From positions 5,704,001-5,768,000 of the forward strand of contig NC_058506.1 of the NCBI RefSeq assembly GCF_020382885.2: 64,000 bases of DNA, read 5' to 3'. Below the pieces are notes generated by a model. It was not told the DNA's origin, did not search any database, and saw only the letters and a list, made by a program, of their open reading frames with translations. The DNA is from Scatophagus argus. Lineage: Eukaryota > Chordata > Actinopteri > Scatophagidae. Below, one piece after another: positions 13,601-26,822 of this stretch; position 1 is the stretch's first letter; each line of letters begins with the position of its first letter. The translations under genes were made by a program, and so were the position numbers.

Positions 13601-16600
13601 GTGTGCTGTGTGTGATTCTCTCAGTGAGGCATGTTCAGTGGTTTTCTCACTGTCATTTCTCATCTGTCTTCAAAGGTGTGATGCCAAACATGCTTAACCT
13701 GCAGGTATGTGGTTTCAGTTTGGATTGCGATGAATGAACTGGGTGTGCAGAGCGCATTTGACAAATATGTTGCTGGTCCATTTGCAGGCCTGGTTGCTTA
13801 TCTATGGGACACAGTGCTGCTGTTGCTGTAAGTTTGGCCAGTATGAGGGCTTGGTACTGGCCATGGCAATAGAGCTGGTGCCAGGACACACACACACACA
13901 CAGATTCACAGCCTGAGACTTCCTGTAGTTGGACCGTGATCACAGCCGGTTTGCTCTACTGCTCCCACTTAAACTTCCGTAAGTCAGTTGATTCTCCCCT
14001 CACAATAAGAAACTGGCCTGGCTTCCCTTTTATGTTAACCTCCTTTCTGAATAAATAGGAGCCTCCTCACTAGTCTGTGTGCCTGCTCTTGCCTGCCTGA
14101 GAGCCTGTCCCTCCAGATATTCAGGCAAATGTGATGTAAAGATTTTTGGTCCAGCTTCACATTTGAGGAAATGGAAAGTAGTGGTTCACCTGTCCACAGC
14201 ACAGACTAAGGAGTTGGTTGTAGCTTTACAGATGAGACACGTTTTCAGTGTTTTAGCATTTTGACAGCTTTATTCAGGTAATGCCTTCTCTCTGGATAAT
14301 CCGAGTTAAACGGCTTAGAGGAAGAGCAGGGAATTCTGCACACTCCTAGTGTGAGACAGGGTACATTCACTCTATTACACATTATGTTAGAAAAAGCCAA
14401 AGTGATCCCTTGGTCCAGTTCCATCCTGATTAGAAAAAGGAGACTTCAGAAGTATACATATTTTCCTTTTTCCTGAAGAAGTGGCTGTCGCAATCAGCAG
14501 ATACTGTAAACCATCATACTTGAACAGAAAATATATAGTTAACATAGTCACACTGATCCTCACTGCATCATCTGGTGATGACCAGCTTTCTCCTGCTGCT
14601 TTCTTCATTTATATCCTGGTTGTAAGCTGTTGTGAAAACAACAAGAAACATTCTGAGCTATGAATATGTGTTTGTTGTGTTTAACGTACTCCACTCTGCT
14701 TATATTGGAAGGATCAGTACTCAACATCAATGTACAGAAGTTATTTTGAAAAAAACAGAAGTGCAATTATATATTTTTTGCCTAAGGAACAAACCTGTTA
14801 CTTTCTCTTGTCCATGTCGATATCATCAGTTCTGATGTAGATTGCGTGTCAAGTTTTACTTACTTCAGTTTGTGATTTCCATCATTACTCTCAATGTTTT
14901 CATTCACATGTAAATCCTTACCTATTTATATTTATCTAACTTTAGTATGGGGGTGTTTATATTCTCATGGTCACATTCCATTGTAGCTGTGCTGAAATAT
15001 CTGAATCTCAATCCATGTTCACTCATGGAATAAGACCAACACAAAATATGCCGGACACACAAAAGATCGGAGGGTCAGTTTTTCTTTATTACATCTACAT
15101 GGTCGACTTTACAAACATTGAATCCTGTTGACTCATGGAGTGTTAGACAGTACTGTGCATCATCTCTGTCTACCATGTCTACCACTGGCGTTATCACCCA
15201 TGCCCCCTCCAGTCTGACTGGCACTCAGTGCGAGACATCAGGTGACTGGTGCAGCTGTGCCTGGCAGGGGGATCTGTGTCAGTTTGTTTCAAACCCCACA
15301 GTGGTGAACAGCCAGCTGACCTGGTTGGAGTGTAGCCTGCTCAGCCAGCAGCAGCTGTATCCTGAAGAAAGAGGTATCCATCAGTGCAAAGCTTGTGATT
15401 TTTTAATCCAGGGTCATGATTTGGATTTTGGTACAACATGGACTCTCAGTGGATATACTTTTTATTATTAGGAAACAAACTTACCCAGACTGGAGTGACT
15501 TTGGCTGAGCTGGTGCTGTTAGGTTACCTGTAGTCCTCAGCTGATGTGATGTTGATTTTATAGTTGCACGTTTTCACTGCTTTCATTGTGTTAGAGGGGA
15601 TAAGGTGTTTGTCATATGACGCTATCTTAATTATAGCACTACAGCATGTTAATCATTTCTAGCTCTTGCCTAACAGTGTCTCAGTCCTGATAATCATTTT
15701 ATGGCAAGTTATATTGTTTAAAAAGTTAATTATCCTCCAACAAATAGGCCTATTGTCAAACTGGTTCTAATTTTTGTTTTTTAGAAGCTGGCAGCGGAAT
15801 GTCAGAGTGCAGGCTACAGTGGCACACTGATCCCTTACAAGTGTGACCTGTCAAACGAGGAGGAGATCCTGTCCATGTTTTCAGCCATTAAGACGCTTCA
15901 CAAGGGCGTAGACGTATGCATCAACAATGCTGGACTGGCCCACAATGAGCCCTTGCTCAGTGGAAAGACAGAAGGCTGGAGGAACATGATTGAGGTGGGT
16001 GGATCACAGGCACAGAAACACAGATGCTCAGGATATACCAAGCTGGAGAGGAGCTCAATATTTATTTAGAATGGGATTGTTAGAATTATCCCTATACTTT
16101 TATCTTACATTGATTTTGTGGTTGCTCTGGAAAAAGCACGAGGGAGGAGCTGAAATGGGTGCTCTGCTCTGTGTGTTTGTAGAGCTGTGTTGTTCAAAGA
16201 ATAAGTGTTAAAGCAAAAATGTGTCTATATAGGGTCTGCACACACACAAACACTACCACTGATCCCCTCCCCTCACAGAGGCTGCTTCATTGGCTCTGAG
16301 GAGAAGCCCTGGCACAGCAGAGGCCCACTAATGAAAGCCAACACTATTTCTCTTGTTGGGATGTTGTGATTCATTGAATTGTTGACCACTGAAGACCCCC
16401 TCCTCTAAAGTCTCTGTCTCTAGACTCCTGCGTTTGCAATGTTCCTCCATCTGTTGTCATGGCAGCCCACGTGAATGTGTATAGCAGTGTATTTTTAGCC
16501 TGTGTTTAATCTGTACACTGACCTTGTTTGGTCACTTCCCCCTATCTTACCACCACGCTGGCTTTAACCTGCTGTGTATCAATGTCACTACAGGAGCAGC

Positions 16601-18076
16601 TTAGAGGCCACAAGCTGGACAGGAACAGCAGGTTCAGATGGTCTCACACAGTGGCCCAGTGAGCATCAGTCAGCTGGCCTCATCAAGTCCAATCACATGG
16701 CACTCTTAAATGTGATTTAGCAATAAATCACAGTTAATTCCTGTAACATATCAACTTAAATAGCGTGAATGTGGATTCTCCTGTTATTTGAATACACTGG
16801 ATAAATAGATTGGTAGAAACATCCTTTGGCTGGTGCATAAAGGTTTTAAGTTGCTGTTTTCAATTCACTGCAGGTGAATGTTTTAGCTTTGTCTATCTGC
16901 ACCCGTGAGGCATACAAATCAATGAAGGAGAGGAATGTGGACGATGGCCACATCATCAATATTAACAGGTAAGCTATATGGACCCCTTTCATGGATTAAC
17001 CTGAAAATACCTGTTTAAGGTGCTTGGTATTTGGCAGGCATTATGTAAAAACAGCTGTCAGCCCCTGTTGGACCTGCGACAATGTGAATAACTGTTATCG
17101 AATCTGTATCTTAATTTTCACTTATTTATTGCCGTTGATATAGTGATATTGGACTTATTAAAATCCTGTAGATCGGTTAAATCATTCTCATACTAAACTC
17201 ACATTTTTGAATGTTGTGGGTATATAAAGCCCATGATGTTAGACCATATATATAAACATAGAAATGTCACAGTCAAAGTGAGCAAGTAGACTTATGACAT
17301 CAAGGTTGAGCTACAAAAATGTTTAACTAGCTTATGTATAGCTCTTCCTCTACCTGTTACAGTATGGGTGGGCACCGAATGGTCCCAAGTGCTGATGAGC
17401 ATTTCTACTGTGCCACTAAATATGCCGTGACTGCTTTGACTGAGGGGATACGGCAAGAGCTTCGAGAAGCAAACACTCACATCAGAGCCACAGTAAGTTA
17501 GCAGTCACCATCAGTGACAGCGTGTAGTTTCCTCTTTGGCCTGTGGATTTACTAACATATTGGATCACAAAGTGGCTCTCCCTTACTTTAAAACAAGTTG
17601 GGGACAACATGTTTTGTCCATGCATGTGTCCGTGTGTAAACAGGAAGCAGTGCATTTCTGATGCTTTTGCCTCCTCTGCAGTGTATATCTCCTGGAATCG
17701 TGGAGACTGAGTTTGCTTTTAGGCACCACAACAGCGACCCAGAGAAAGCAGCTGCAGTGTATGAGAGTATTAAAGTAAGTGCACACATTTGACTGTGAGT
17801 CGATAAATGTCTTTCACAAAGTGAAAATACTCGAGTGCCGTTGCATCATTAACATGTCTTTTCTCCACCTTTCAGTGTTTGAAAGCAGAAGACATAGCCA
17901 GTGCAGTCACATTTGTCCTAAGTGCCCCTCCTCATGTCCAGGTATATCTCTCTTTCTGTCTTTCTCTAGATTTTATACCAGCGACTGCGTTTTATTATAT
18001 GCTGTATATTGATTTCCCTTATTTGTTTCATCAGATTGGAGATGTGCAGATGAGGCCAGTAGAGCAGGTGTCATAG
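4325..18076 (+). CDS. dhrs11: Dehydrogenase/reductase SDR family member 11
   Basis: Seven exons: 4325-4456, 15785-15994, 16874-16968, 17363-17492, 17682-17774, 17876-17941 and 18035-18076 (TAG). They sum to 768 nt, 255 residues, close to human DHRS11 (260). Classical SDR features are present: nucleotide motif TGASVGIG at residues 12-19, CDLSNEEE after the third strand, NNAG at 91-94, candidate catalytic Ser146 in ININSMGGH, and YCATK with Tyr161 and Lys165. Arg38 after the second strand fits NADP(H) preference. The tail [12 protein letters not shown] is typical of DHRS11. The human enzyme is a cytosolic NADP(H)-dependent 3(17)beta-hydroxysteroid and carbonyl reductase; that activity is inferred here from family. 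The start has G at +4, and the whole Rossmann N-terminus follows directly. The gene follows ggnbp2 as in human. The a/b paralogue cannot be told from this window. Confidence 0.96.
8041..8282 (+). repeat. Fish SINE/LINE 3'-tail-like repeat
   Basis: Contains the motif CGCTTTGGATAAAAGCG followed by TTTGCTAAATG and then a run of TGTAA-type short repeats to about 8281. This motif plus short tandem tail is a familiar 3' end of dispersed elements in teleost genomes. Only the 3' end is clear; the 5' limit is approximate and the family is not assigned. Confidence 0.6.
10161..10203. repeat. Perfect 18-bp inverted repeat, 7-nt spacer
   Basis: Arms 10161-10178 and 10186-10203 are exact reverse complements, separated by GGTTAAA. 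The pairing stops abruptly at the outer edges. It lies in dhrs11 intron 1 and has no known family resemblance to me. Confidence 0.9.
10637..10669. repeat. (GT)n microsatellite
   Basis: Uninterrupted GT dinucleotides of about 13-15 units preceded by a short TATATA stretch, in dhrs11 intron 1. It is a likely length polymorphism. Confidence 0.9.
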
Positions 18077-18577
18077 CAGTGCAAGAGGAAGCTGAAGGAG
18101 GAGCAGTTAGACAGACAGCAGCCATGGTGACTCGTTAGCGACCTCTGCTGGGCAAGGGGAAGGGAGGGGGGTAAAACAAATCAACTACAGCTGTGTTGGA
18201 ACTGAGGGGACTTGTTCAAAGAGGGCCGGAGCCTTAAGGAGGCTGTGAAAGGAAATGAAGGGTGTGGACTTTGTAAACTACTACAAAAATACTACTGAAT
18301 GCAGCAAACCTGGTATTTGTGAATTGTTGAGCCCAGTCCTCAACTGAGCTGACTTCAAAAGGAGAGAGTTGCTGCTCTTGCGTGGTCATCTGCACGACCG
18401 TCATTTCTGAGGAAAGAGTATGCCATTGATTGCACATGTTTTTTTGTTTTTTGGGGTTTTTGTTTGTTTGTGTTTTTTTCCTAGGTCATTTGACATATCT
18501 TTTTGAAATTAAATGGAAAGAGTAATTGCTGTTTATAAGAATGACCTCTTTTTGTTATTTTGTTTTTTTAAAATAAA
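18077..18577 (+). other. dhrs11: dhrs11 3' untranslated region with poly(A) signal
   Basis: Follows the TAG at 18074-18076. It includes a G-rich stretch near 18157-18172, a T-rich block near 18439-18480 and AATAAA at 18572-18577. Further AATAAA copies at about 18966-18978 could serve a longer form. The transcript converges on the SLC6 gene ending at 19704. Confidence 0.65.
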
Positions 18578-19703
18578 TATTCTAACTTTTGATCATAGTT
18601 AGATGTGGTCTCATACTCACTAATGATAGAAGTATGTCATACTCACTGTAACTAAGCATCCACAGTCCATTCTGCCACCTTTATTCACCATATGTTTTCA
18701 AAAACACATTCAGTTACTTGTGTGTGTATCCATTCTGTTTTCAACCCTCACTTAAGGAATCAGAAGAACGTACAAAAGAAACATACCTTTGTCTGTTAAG
18801 CACACAAGTTTCTACAATCCACCTTTTTGCCTGTGTAGTTTCAGCTGTTCTTCACTTTGGACTCATTTATGAGGAGTTATGAGAAGGAAACACTGGCAAC
18901 TTATAAACTAACTCCATGCAATGTAAACCCTAGAAATGTGTACCATTCAGTGAAAAGTTCTCCTTAAATAAATAAATAAAACTAGTTGCCCAGAAGTAAG
19001 ATGTAATTTCTGGTTTGTGTTATGTTCACCAGACAGACTGATACAGTCAAGTTGTGATTGCAGAAGAAGACACAAGCTGTGGACTTTGTGACCGGTTTTT
19101 ATTACACCTTATACGAAATGATCCATGTGGTCCTCGGTTAGTCACCAGTGTATTTCATTTTTATCAGCGGTGCCCTTTTTCATTTGACCTAACAAATGAG
19201 TCAGCTACAGTGAATTGCTCCAAAGTGATTTATGTTTTAAGGAAATGGTTCAATAGAAACATTCAGCTGTAGGAACTCATTATTGAATAGTGGCATTTTT
19301 GTCAATTTATTTGCTAACATGTATGTACTACAATAGCAGAGTTCAGATTTTACAACACTCATAACTGCATCAACAGACATGGCCAAAAGATGGCAGTCTT
19401 AGCAAAGTAAACGCCACAAATGAGGTGATTTAGAGCTCTGTCACAACAGATGTACACAGCAATAACCGAGTCTAAACACTGTTTCCACAACATCTTTCCA
19501 CATTAAGAATAAGCAGTTTAAATTCATAAGCTCATAGAAATGGCTGTGTGGCTGCAATATATTTGCATGGCAGATATACAACGGCACATTTTTACAGTCT
19601 TGTAAATAATTTTCGCAGCATACTTCTGTTTGACTTTCTGATCAGAGGTTTGTTTAAGATCTAAAGCTAGCTAAAGCTAGACAATCATTTGTGGTTAACT
19701 TGA
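18578..19703. other. Convergent intergenic region, includes SLC6 gene 3' UTR
   Basis: No coding signal. On the minus strand, AATAAA signals (plus-strand TTTATT) at 19306-19311 and 19098-19103 are reasonable poly(A) sites for the SLC6 gene. The rest is AT-rich spacer between two tail-to-tail genes. Confidence 0.5.
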
Positions 19704-22700
19704 TCAGAAGGTTGTCTCAACAGGAGGTTTTTCAGGTAGAGGTATGTTAGAGCTGATGACAGCTATGACGGGCTCTCCATGCCTTCCTCCCCTCTCATAA
19801 TACGGCATATTTGATTTTTCATTCAGCGCGTATGGCGTGATGGATAGCTTCAGTCTCTGTGGGAGAAATGCACCAATAATAATAACACACACCTTGATTT
19901 TCTGTGAACACATGCACATGGTTACTACTGTCTTAAGTGGGGAAAAAGAAGCTAATGTTAAATATATGTCACCTGCATGAATGAGCCAGGAAGCACCCAA
20001 AATGTGTGAATTGCACCTAAAGGAATCCAGATGATGGAGGCCATGGCAATGACCCAGCCTACCCCCTGAGCCCAGGGAGGGAAGACATAGTCACCATAGC
20101 GGGCCGGTTTGAACTGGATGATGGAGAAAATCAATATAATCTGCAATAAGAAGAAACATTTAATGCTTACTTGTGGCACTTTATGGTGGACATGAGCTTT
20201 GCTTTGGGGGAAAAAAAGCCTTACTGACTTACAGTGATCAGCACAGGAGCAACTATTAGCCAGCACAGTCTGAAGAAGATGTTTACTTCTTTTCCAGTCA
20301 TCTCTTTTAGGTTGTCTGAAAGTCGAGTGACTCCTGCACATGGAAAGCTACTTCAGTAAACAGACATGTATATGTATTTGATAGACAGATATATACATAT
20401 AGCCTCAAAAATAGTAATGCAAAGTTTATCATTACTTTAACTGGTCACTGAAAAGAGACACAACTGAACATTCTCACCGTAACTCCAACAGATGGCTATA
20501 ACCTCAAAGAATGCAAGAAACATGATGGACACTATGGCAGTGTAATGGTCCATCAGCTGGAAAACATAGATTCCCGCCTAAACAGAAAGACACTCTTTAG
20601 AACAGCAGGTATGTGAGCCAAGCAGTCTTACAGTTTGGTCATAATTTGTTTAAAATTCATATGGTTATAGTCCGTACCTGCATGACACAAGGAATACCTA
20701 GGAGGGAAGCTGCACCACAAATAGCCAGAACAAAGAGTTCCTTCCGTTTGAAAATGTTCATCAACTTTTGATAGAATTCATCCATGAGACTGGTCACCAT
20801 TACTTCAACCATTGCAAACTGTCAAAAAAAAAGTCATAATGTAGTTTTGTAGGTTTAGTCTTGATAATCAGAGTTTTTCTGTGGATTATCACAGAGGCTG
20901 TGATGTTTTCCCTGTATCTACCTCACTGTCCAGTCCAAGGCAAAGCAGCATGAAGAAGAACAACACAGCCCAGAGCTGAGCCACTGGCATATTGGCAAAG
21001 GCTTGTGGGTAAACAACATAAACCAGTCCTGGACCTAGACACACAAAGATGTTAGCGTATAGCATTTCTGACTGAACAAGTAAATTATGACCCAGAGAAG
21101 AGCTGAAAAACTGTGACATGAAACCACAAAAATTGCAACAGAACAAACACTATATGGAGAATTTAACAACTTTACTAATGGAACCACTCAGTGAGGCTTG
21201 ACTGCATATATATATAAAGCTCTATATATCTATAAATAATCCCCCCCACCCCATGCCCTGTTTTTTTGCTTCAGCAACTGCCAAAGTTCCAGCCCTTCTG
21301 GCTTCCCAGTACCTGTATGCAGCTTCAGGAGAACCTTGGGTCAGCCAAGCCCAAAAGGCCTCCTAAATCATCTGGACAGCTTCCTTCAAAACCGCTGTCC
21401 ACCAGGGAGTTCTTGGATTGTCACTACAAGAGGCACTAATGACCTTCTGACCACAGCTCTTGGCAGCCACCTGTACAGTGGAGGCTTTGAACACAGTCCA
21501 TTCACACTCCATATCCCCAGACTTCCCTGGGATGTGTGAGGAATTCTTCCAGAAGGGATAATTGAAGAGCTAACACACCCACTATTGATCAGTACTAGTG
21601 ATATTCTCTAAACCTTCTTTAAATGCAGTCTATTTGCGATTCCTCTCTGAACCAAAATGCAATTAAAATAATCTGATGTAAACCCAGTCCCCCTGATTCT
21701 GAAAATATTAATTGTTTTTAGTTATTTTTTAAACATATTTTTAAATAATTTGTTTTCTCACCATCCACAGCCAGATCGCTGACAGGAATGCTCTGCAGAT
21801 GAGACATGTAACCAAAGGCAGAGAAAATGACAAACCCTGCCAGGATACTGGTGAGGGAGTTGATGATGGATATAGTGAGGGTGTCTCTGTTGGGAAAGAA
21901 TTTTTTTTAATTACTTTCTTTTTGCCAAGAGAAGATTATTGTCACTGCTTAGGGTAAAGACTGTAGATGAGGACTTTATTACTTCAGAATGTTGTTGTTG
22001 AAGGAGTTGTAGCTGGACATGGCCAAGAGAGAGCCAAAACCAATCCCTATGGAGTTGAAGATCTGAGCTGCAGCATTCACCCACACCTGCAACACAGGAG
22101 GATGTTCATTTAAAACCCCTGATCACAACCAGTATCAATCATCAATATGCCCGGAAAGTTGGTTCTGTCCTGGGAGGGGGTCTGGAGTCTTTGAAGGAGG
22201 TGTTGGAGAGGAGAAGGCTGAGACGTCTCATCCCCTGCACGCCACACTGGAGTCATATCAGAGCACATTCAGCAGTAGACTGAGACCACCGAGGAGCACA
22301 GCAGAACGCCACAGAAGGCCTTCCCGACCAGTGGCCATCAAACTTTATAACTCCTGCCCTGAAGCAGACTGGACTGTGGACATATTTGTACTATCACTAT
22401 CCTACTATAATGACCTGTTTTGGTCATTTGTTTTGTAATTTAATCTGTTCTGTGACTGTAAATAGTGTACTATAATATGCTCTTTTAAGCCACCTTTGGG
22501 ATTAAATCTTAGTTAACTGCTTGCCTGTGTCAAACAGAACCAGTATCTATTTCCAGTTTCTCCTCTCCTCTCTCTCTTCTTTCTTACCTCCACTGAGAGG
22601 AGCCTGTCCCATTCTGGTACAATGAAGAATTTTATTCCGTCTAATGCTCCAGGAAGTTGCACATTGTTGATTAAAAGGGCAATGAGGATAACATACGGGA

Positions 22701-25344
22701 ACAGAGCCGTGAAGTACACCACCTACAAAGAGAAACATACAAGGATTGTCATAGACTAGTCGTCCATTTGTCTCAGTCTCTCTGTTTTTTCACTTACCTT
22801 CCCAGTTGATTTCACCCCCTTAAAGATGCAAAGGTAAATGAGGATCCAAGCCAGAATGAGAATAAGGAAAAGTTCCCATCGAATCACTCCTGTTTCCTCA
22901 ACTCCACTAGTCTGTTCCAGCATCTTGTATCTACAAAGAAGCCAGACCAAAAAAAAGGACAAGAAGTGATAATTAATGCTCTAAAACATATACATTCTAC
23001 ATTTATCCTGTCATTACTGAAGACTGAAATATTTCAGCATTCAGATGGATTGTTATGAATTTCTGCCAATACTTTCATGGTAGCCATGTATTTTCATGTA
23101 CATATTTTTGATCTTTGAGAATTTTTTTTGATCCCATACTTTTCATTCAGAGGCATTGTCAGGTTAAAATGTATTTTTTCTTTTCCAATTCATACAAAAT
23201 GAATGACACCCCCCATTTGCCCCACCTGTATTTTGCATTGATAAAAACATTTATGCTGTACAAATATGTCAATCAGTGCCATATATATTATATTGCACTC
23301 ATTCAGAAAATTTCCTACATGTCTGGGGTTTGTTAATTTGCCTTCAACAAAGACCTTTATTCTATATTCTATTATTATTATACTATTATTATTATGGCCA
23401 TTTCTTGCATGTATACAAATACAACTGCTGAAGATCAAAAACTAAATTTGAGCATGAATTTTTATCTGTCTTAAAAATAATTTTTCATTAAAGAGAACCA
23501 CGAGAGTGGGTATAGACTTTCAGTTTGCTATTGAACTTACATTCCAGTCTCAGATTTATCCACCAATGCAGTTAAACAAGTCAATGAGTAAACCAATCTG
23601 AAAACATGAGGTTTAACTCCATTGTCTAAACAGTGATGTACACACTGTATGAAAACCTTCAGCATGACATCATTGCATACTGGAAAGCTAATTCAGTACT
23701 TTAACTTTTAGTTTGGCCACATCAAAACAGAAGAACCAACATCTGTTTGACTTGCTACACCCAGAGTGCTAACTGCGACTCAGTAAAAACAGCACATTAC
23801 CCCGTAACAAAAATACTTCACTAGCTGCCGAGACTTATCACTAACCTTCACTTTGACTGATATATGTCCTGTTATTCTGATAAGACGCGGTTTCAAAACA
23901 AATTTATGATGTGTAGTAAAATAATTACTGTTTTTATACCACTGATACGACTGCCAGTGTTAGAAGCAAGTCAGCCTCTTGTCAAACTACAGTGAATTTG
24001 TAATCCTGCAATAATCTAATAATTATCTAGACTGGTTATGTTTTTCTCCCACACAGTGAAACATACTTGAAGAACTCTTGGCTTGCTGTAGAGGAGTAAC
24101 TACTGTTTGTGGCATAATTGGTACAATTTGGTGTGTTCCACGTGTTATTGCAGTTCTGCCATGGTAGTGGCGCCTGGAAGGAGCTGAAGAGATAGTAGAG
24201 AGCCCAGGTGATGACGACGTTGTAGTATGTGCACATGATGAAGGAGATAGCCACCGATGCCATGCCCACTCCTGAAGACACCCAAAAATAAAAGTGTTTC
24301 TGTAGTCCAACAAATGTATACTTTTCAGTTTTAATATTTCATTCATGCCACAGAGTACCTTTTAACAGTGGGCAGACAACAGCAAGGGCATGGACAGGTC
24401 CTCTCCTTGTGTACTGACCCACCGTCAGCTCCATGTGGAGCAGAGGGATCCCCAGCACTGCTAGCATGAACAAGTATGGCACCAGAAACGCACCTGACAG
24501 AAGGTAAACATAAGTCAACTCGCATTTTACTCTTGTACATATACAGTGTGTGTATATTTTGTTTTTAGTATTTAATACATTTGAGCTTACTTGTATGTAT
24601 ATATGTATTTTGTTTTGATTGTAGATTTTGTCTTAAGTATTTAATACATCGTAGTTTCCGTACTTGTTCTGCCCTGAGACGCTGCAATAGTCAAATTTCC
24701 CCGCTGGGGATCACTAAAGGATTATCTTATCTCATGTTAATTTGATGCAAAAAGAGATCTCAGCAGTAATAATTTTATGGTATCCTCTAATCTTTAACTT
24801 TTGTGAAAGTCATCCCACACTTACATTTTCCCTACTAAAATCTTATGTCATTTGTTACAAGGTAACCGTGGTCTTTATTACTGTAAACCAAGCTTCCTAC
24901 CAGCTATATGTGGTTACTAATTAATTTACAGTACAGTAGAGTACAGTATGGGTCTGTAGCACACATTTTAGGATATGTCAGAACAATTCAAACTTTTTTC
25001 AACACAATCAGTTTCATGACAGAACAAAATGTTTTAAATAAAGTTCAATAACACCGCAGTTATTTAACCTTTGGACCCTGTTTTCAGCACTGTATACATG
25101 TGCAAAAGGTGGTCTGGTCTCGTTATTCTGTAAATGAAATGTCAGCTTTTTTTCTCACCTCCTCCACTCCTGTAGCAGAGATAAGGAAACCTCCAAACGT
25201 TTCCCAGACCCACAGCACAACCGATGCCAGCCAGGGTGAACTCTATCTGCTTGCTCCATGTTGGTCTGTTGGGCAGATCCTCCATGTCTGCTCCCTGTGT
25301 CAGCTCTGTCACTAGTCTGGGCCCAAACTCCACGGAAATGTTGT
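19704..25344 (-). CDS. SLC6-family Na+/Cl- dependent transporter (neurotransmitter:sodium symporter), first exon not found
   Basis: Thirteen exons on the minus strand: 25344-25159, 24493-24359, 24271-24067, 22930-22798, 22722-22588, 22086-21983, 21886-21762, 21034-20922, 20818-20678, 20577-20478, 20333-20233, 20140-19973 and 19856-19704 (TGA). All phases fit; 1799 nt gives about 599 residues, the family's usual size. TM1 carries [13 protein letters not shown]. Chloride ligands are all present: Tyr in GQYTRRG (TM2), Gln and Ser in AQIFNS (TM6), Asn and Ser in NSLTS (TM7). Extracellular loop 2 has the conserved Cys pair nine residues apart and several N-glycosylation sites. The residue at the monoamine-binding Asp of TM1 is Gly, so an amino-acid type substrate (glycine, GABA, proline or cationic/neutral amino acids) is likelier than a monoamine. 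The protein ends ETTF, a possible PDZ ligand. The first visible exon begins in phase 1 (AC AAC ATT), so a start exon must lie upstream. The exact paralogue is not assigned; it is not the serotonin transporter. Confidence 0.93.
22147..22512 (+). mobile_element. LINE 3'-end fragment in SLC6 intron
   Basis: Plus-strand frame reads a reverse-transcriptase C-terminal-like stretch including [19 protein letters not shown], then a stop and a UTR ending TTTGGGATTAAATC, a typical tail of fish L2/Rex-type non-LTR elements. It lies antisense in the intron between SLC6 exons at 22588 and 22086. Only about 370 bp remain, so it is 5'-truncated and inactive. The precise clade is uncertain. Confidence 0.7.
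24640..24738 (+). mobile_element. LINE-type 3' tail remnant
   Basis: Ends with AATTTCCCCGCTGGGGATCA, CTAAAGG and TTATCTTATCTC, the familiar 3' terminus of fish non-LTR retrotransposons (hairpin-like CCCC-GGGG, then ATCAATAAAG-like and short repeats). It lies in an SLC6 intron. The 5' limit is unclear. Confidence 0.6.
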
Positions 25345-25864
25345 CTGGAATATAAGTGAGCCTCGGTGATATAACCTTCCCTTTTTATTATCCTTAATGA
25401 TTACCTTAGCAGAAACACTCAAGCATGCATCAGCTCCGATGCTCACTAAGACAGCCTTACTTCATAAAGCTGACAGAGTTCTGGTTTTAAGCAGCATAGG
25501 AAATGAACAAGAGTTAAATAAATCTGCAAATAAATTTGCCCTTCATGTTTATAATCATTCTTTTTGGTGTTTTAAATACTGGTATTATAGGTGCTCTATA
25601 AACAACAAAGTATATTATTATTATTGTTAAAATGAGAAGAAAATCTTTGGGCTGAGTGTGTGCTTTCTTTTTTATTTTTCACATTAGTTGTTGATAAGCA
25701 GAGATAAGACAAGAAAGTGGCATTTTGAATATATAACCACAAAGAAGAGCAACAATCAAAAACCACACTGTTAGGATTTTAGTTTAATTCTCTGGGCCTC
25801 CTCATGTTTTCCACTTTGGTTTTTCTGTGTTTGGTTTGTTCCCATCTGTCTCCCTGTGTGCTGT

Positions 25865-25903
25865 GTGTGTGGGTGTACGTGTGTGTGTGTGTGTGTGTGT
25901 GTG
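25865..25903. repeat. (GT)n microsatellite
   Basis: A nearly continuous GT/GC-interrupted dinucleotide tract upstream of the first visible SLC6 exon. Confidence 0.9.
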
Positions 25904-26822
25904 GAGCTGGGCGGGCCTGGCCTATAGTCCACTGAATCAACTCACCTGCACAGCTGCAACTCATCTCTGCAAACAACTCCACCCCTTTCCTGCTATGTTT
26001 AAAGACCAGCTCATTCACTCTATCTCTGCCAGATCGTTGTTGTCTATCAGCTGATATGTGCTTCAGGCATCTGCTTAAGTTGTTTGATTGCCTTATACCT
26101 CTTGTGCTTCACTTTTGCTGCCTCACTCTCAGTTTCCCTGCTCAGCTCCGTTCTTTTTCCCTGCTACCTTGAAGATCTCTTCCACCTGTGGACCTCTGTC
26201 TCCTGGATTCCCCTCAGTATTGGATTCTCTCAGCTACGGCAAGAACCTTTTGATTTAGCTGTCCTGTTCTACTTGGATTCTGCGTCTACGTGGATTCACA
26301 ACACACAAAGCTGCTTTCTTTCTCGCAGGCCTTCTTTTGTTTGCACTGTCTTTGTAGATGGGCTCATGTTCCAGTTGGATATTCATGGATTTCATGTATT
26401 ATCCCATATCACTCCACATACTATATTTATCATGTTGACATTTTAGAGAAAACATTTACAGTATTTGGCTCATTGGGAAATAAACATTATTAGGGGAAAG
26501 CGCTCTAAGCAACAAAAGCCTCACACTATAAACTCGTGAGTTGCAGGGTGAGTTTTGATAGGTCACTAGAGTTGTATTCTGCTTACACTTAAATACACTG
26601 AGATTTATGGGGGGAGGATGGGCATGACTAGCTCAATTTCATTTTCAAACTGAGCAAATCTCAAACTGATATCTGTAGCAGCAGTGGAGATGAGTCAGGT
26701 CTCTAACAGAATACTGGTAGTTCAGTAGAGTGCAGCAAGATTTAGTACTATTTCATCTGAGGAATGTTTGTAAATGCAGCTGTAAAGGAAAAAAAATATG
26801 AGATATAGAGTATCAAACAACT

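Larger units (their letters stand above)
4457..15784 (+). other. dhrs11: dhrs11 intron 1 (11.3 kb)
   Basis: Single long intron with donor GTGGGC and acceptor TTTTTTAG. It holds a fish SINE/LINE-tail repeat (about 8041-8282), a perfect 18-bp inverted repeat (10161-10203), CA/GT microsatellites (6711-6734, 10639-10668, 13888-13902) and a T-run near 12688-12712. Open frames of up to about 120 codons occur on both strands, but none has a recognisable domain or plausible splice context. Confidence 0.8.

Noticed and set aside
17345-17400. Possible loss of the catalytic Ser in dhrs11 (SMGG where human has SMSG)
   Set aside because: Aligned to the SDR motif, the catalytic Ser is more likely the first Ser (Ser146), which is present; the loop before Tyr161 is two residues longer than in some SDRs.
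19704-25344. Calling the SLC6 gene slc6a4 (serotonin transporter) from the 17q context
   Set aside because: TM1 has Gly where SERT has its substrate-binding Asp, and the sequence differs throughout.
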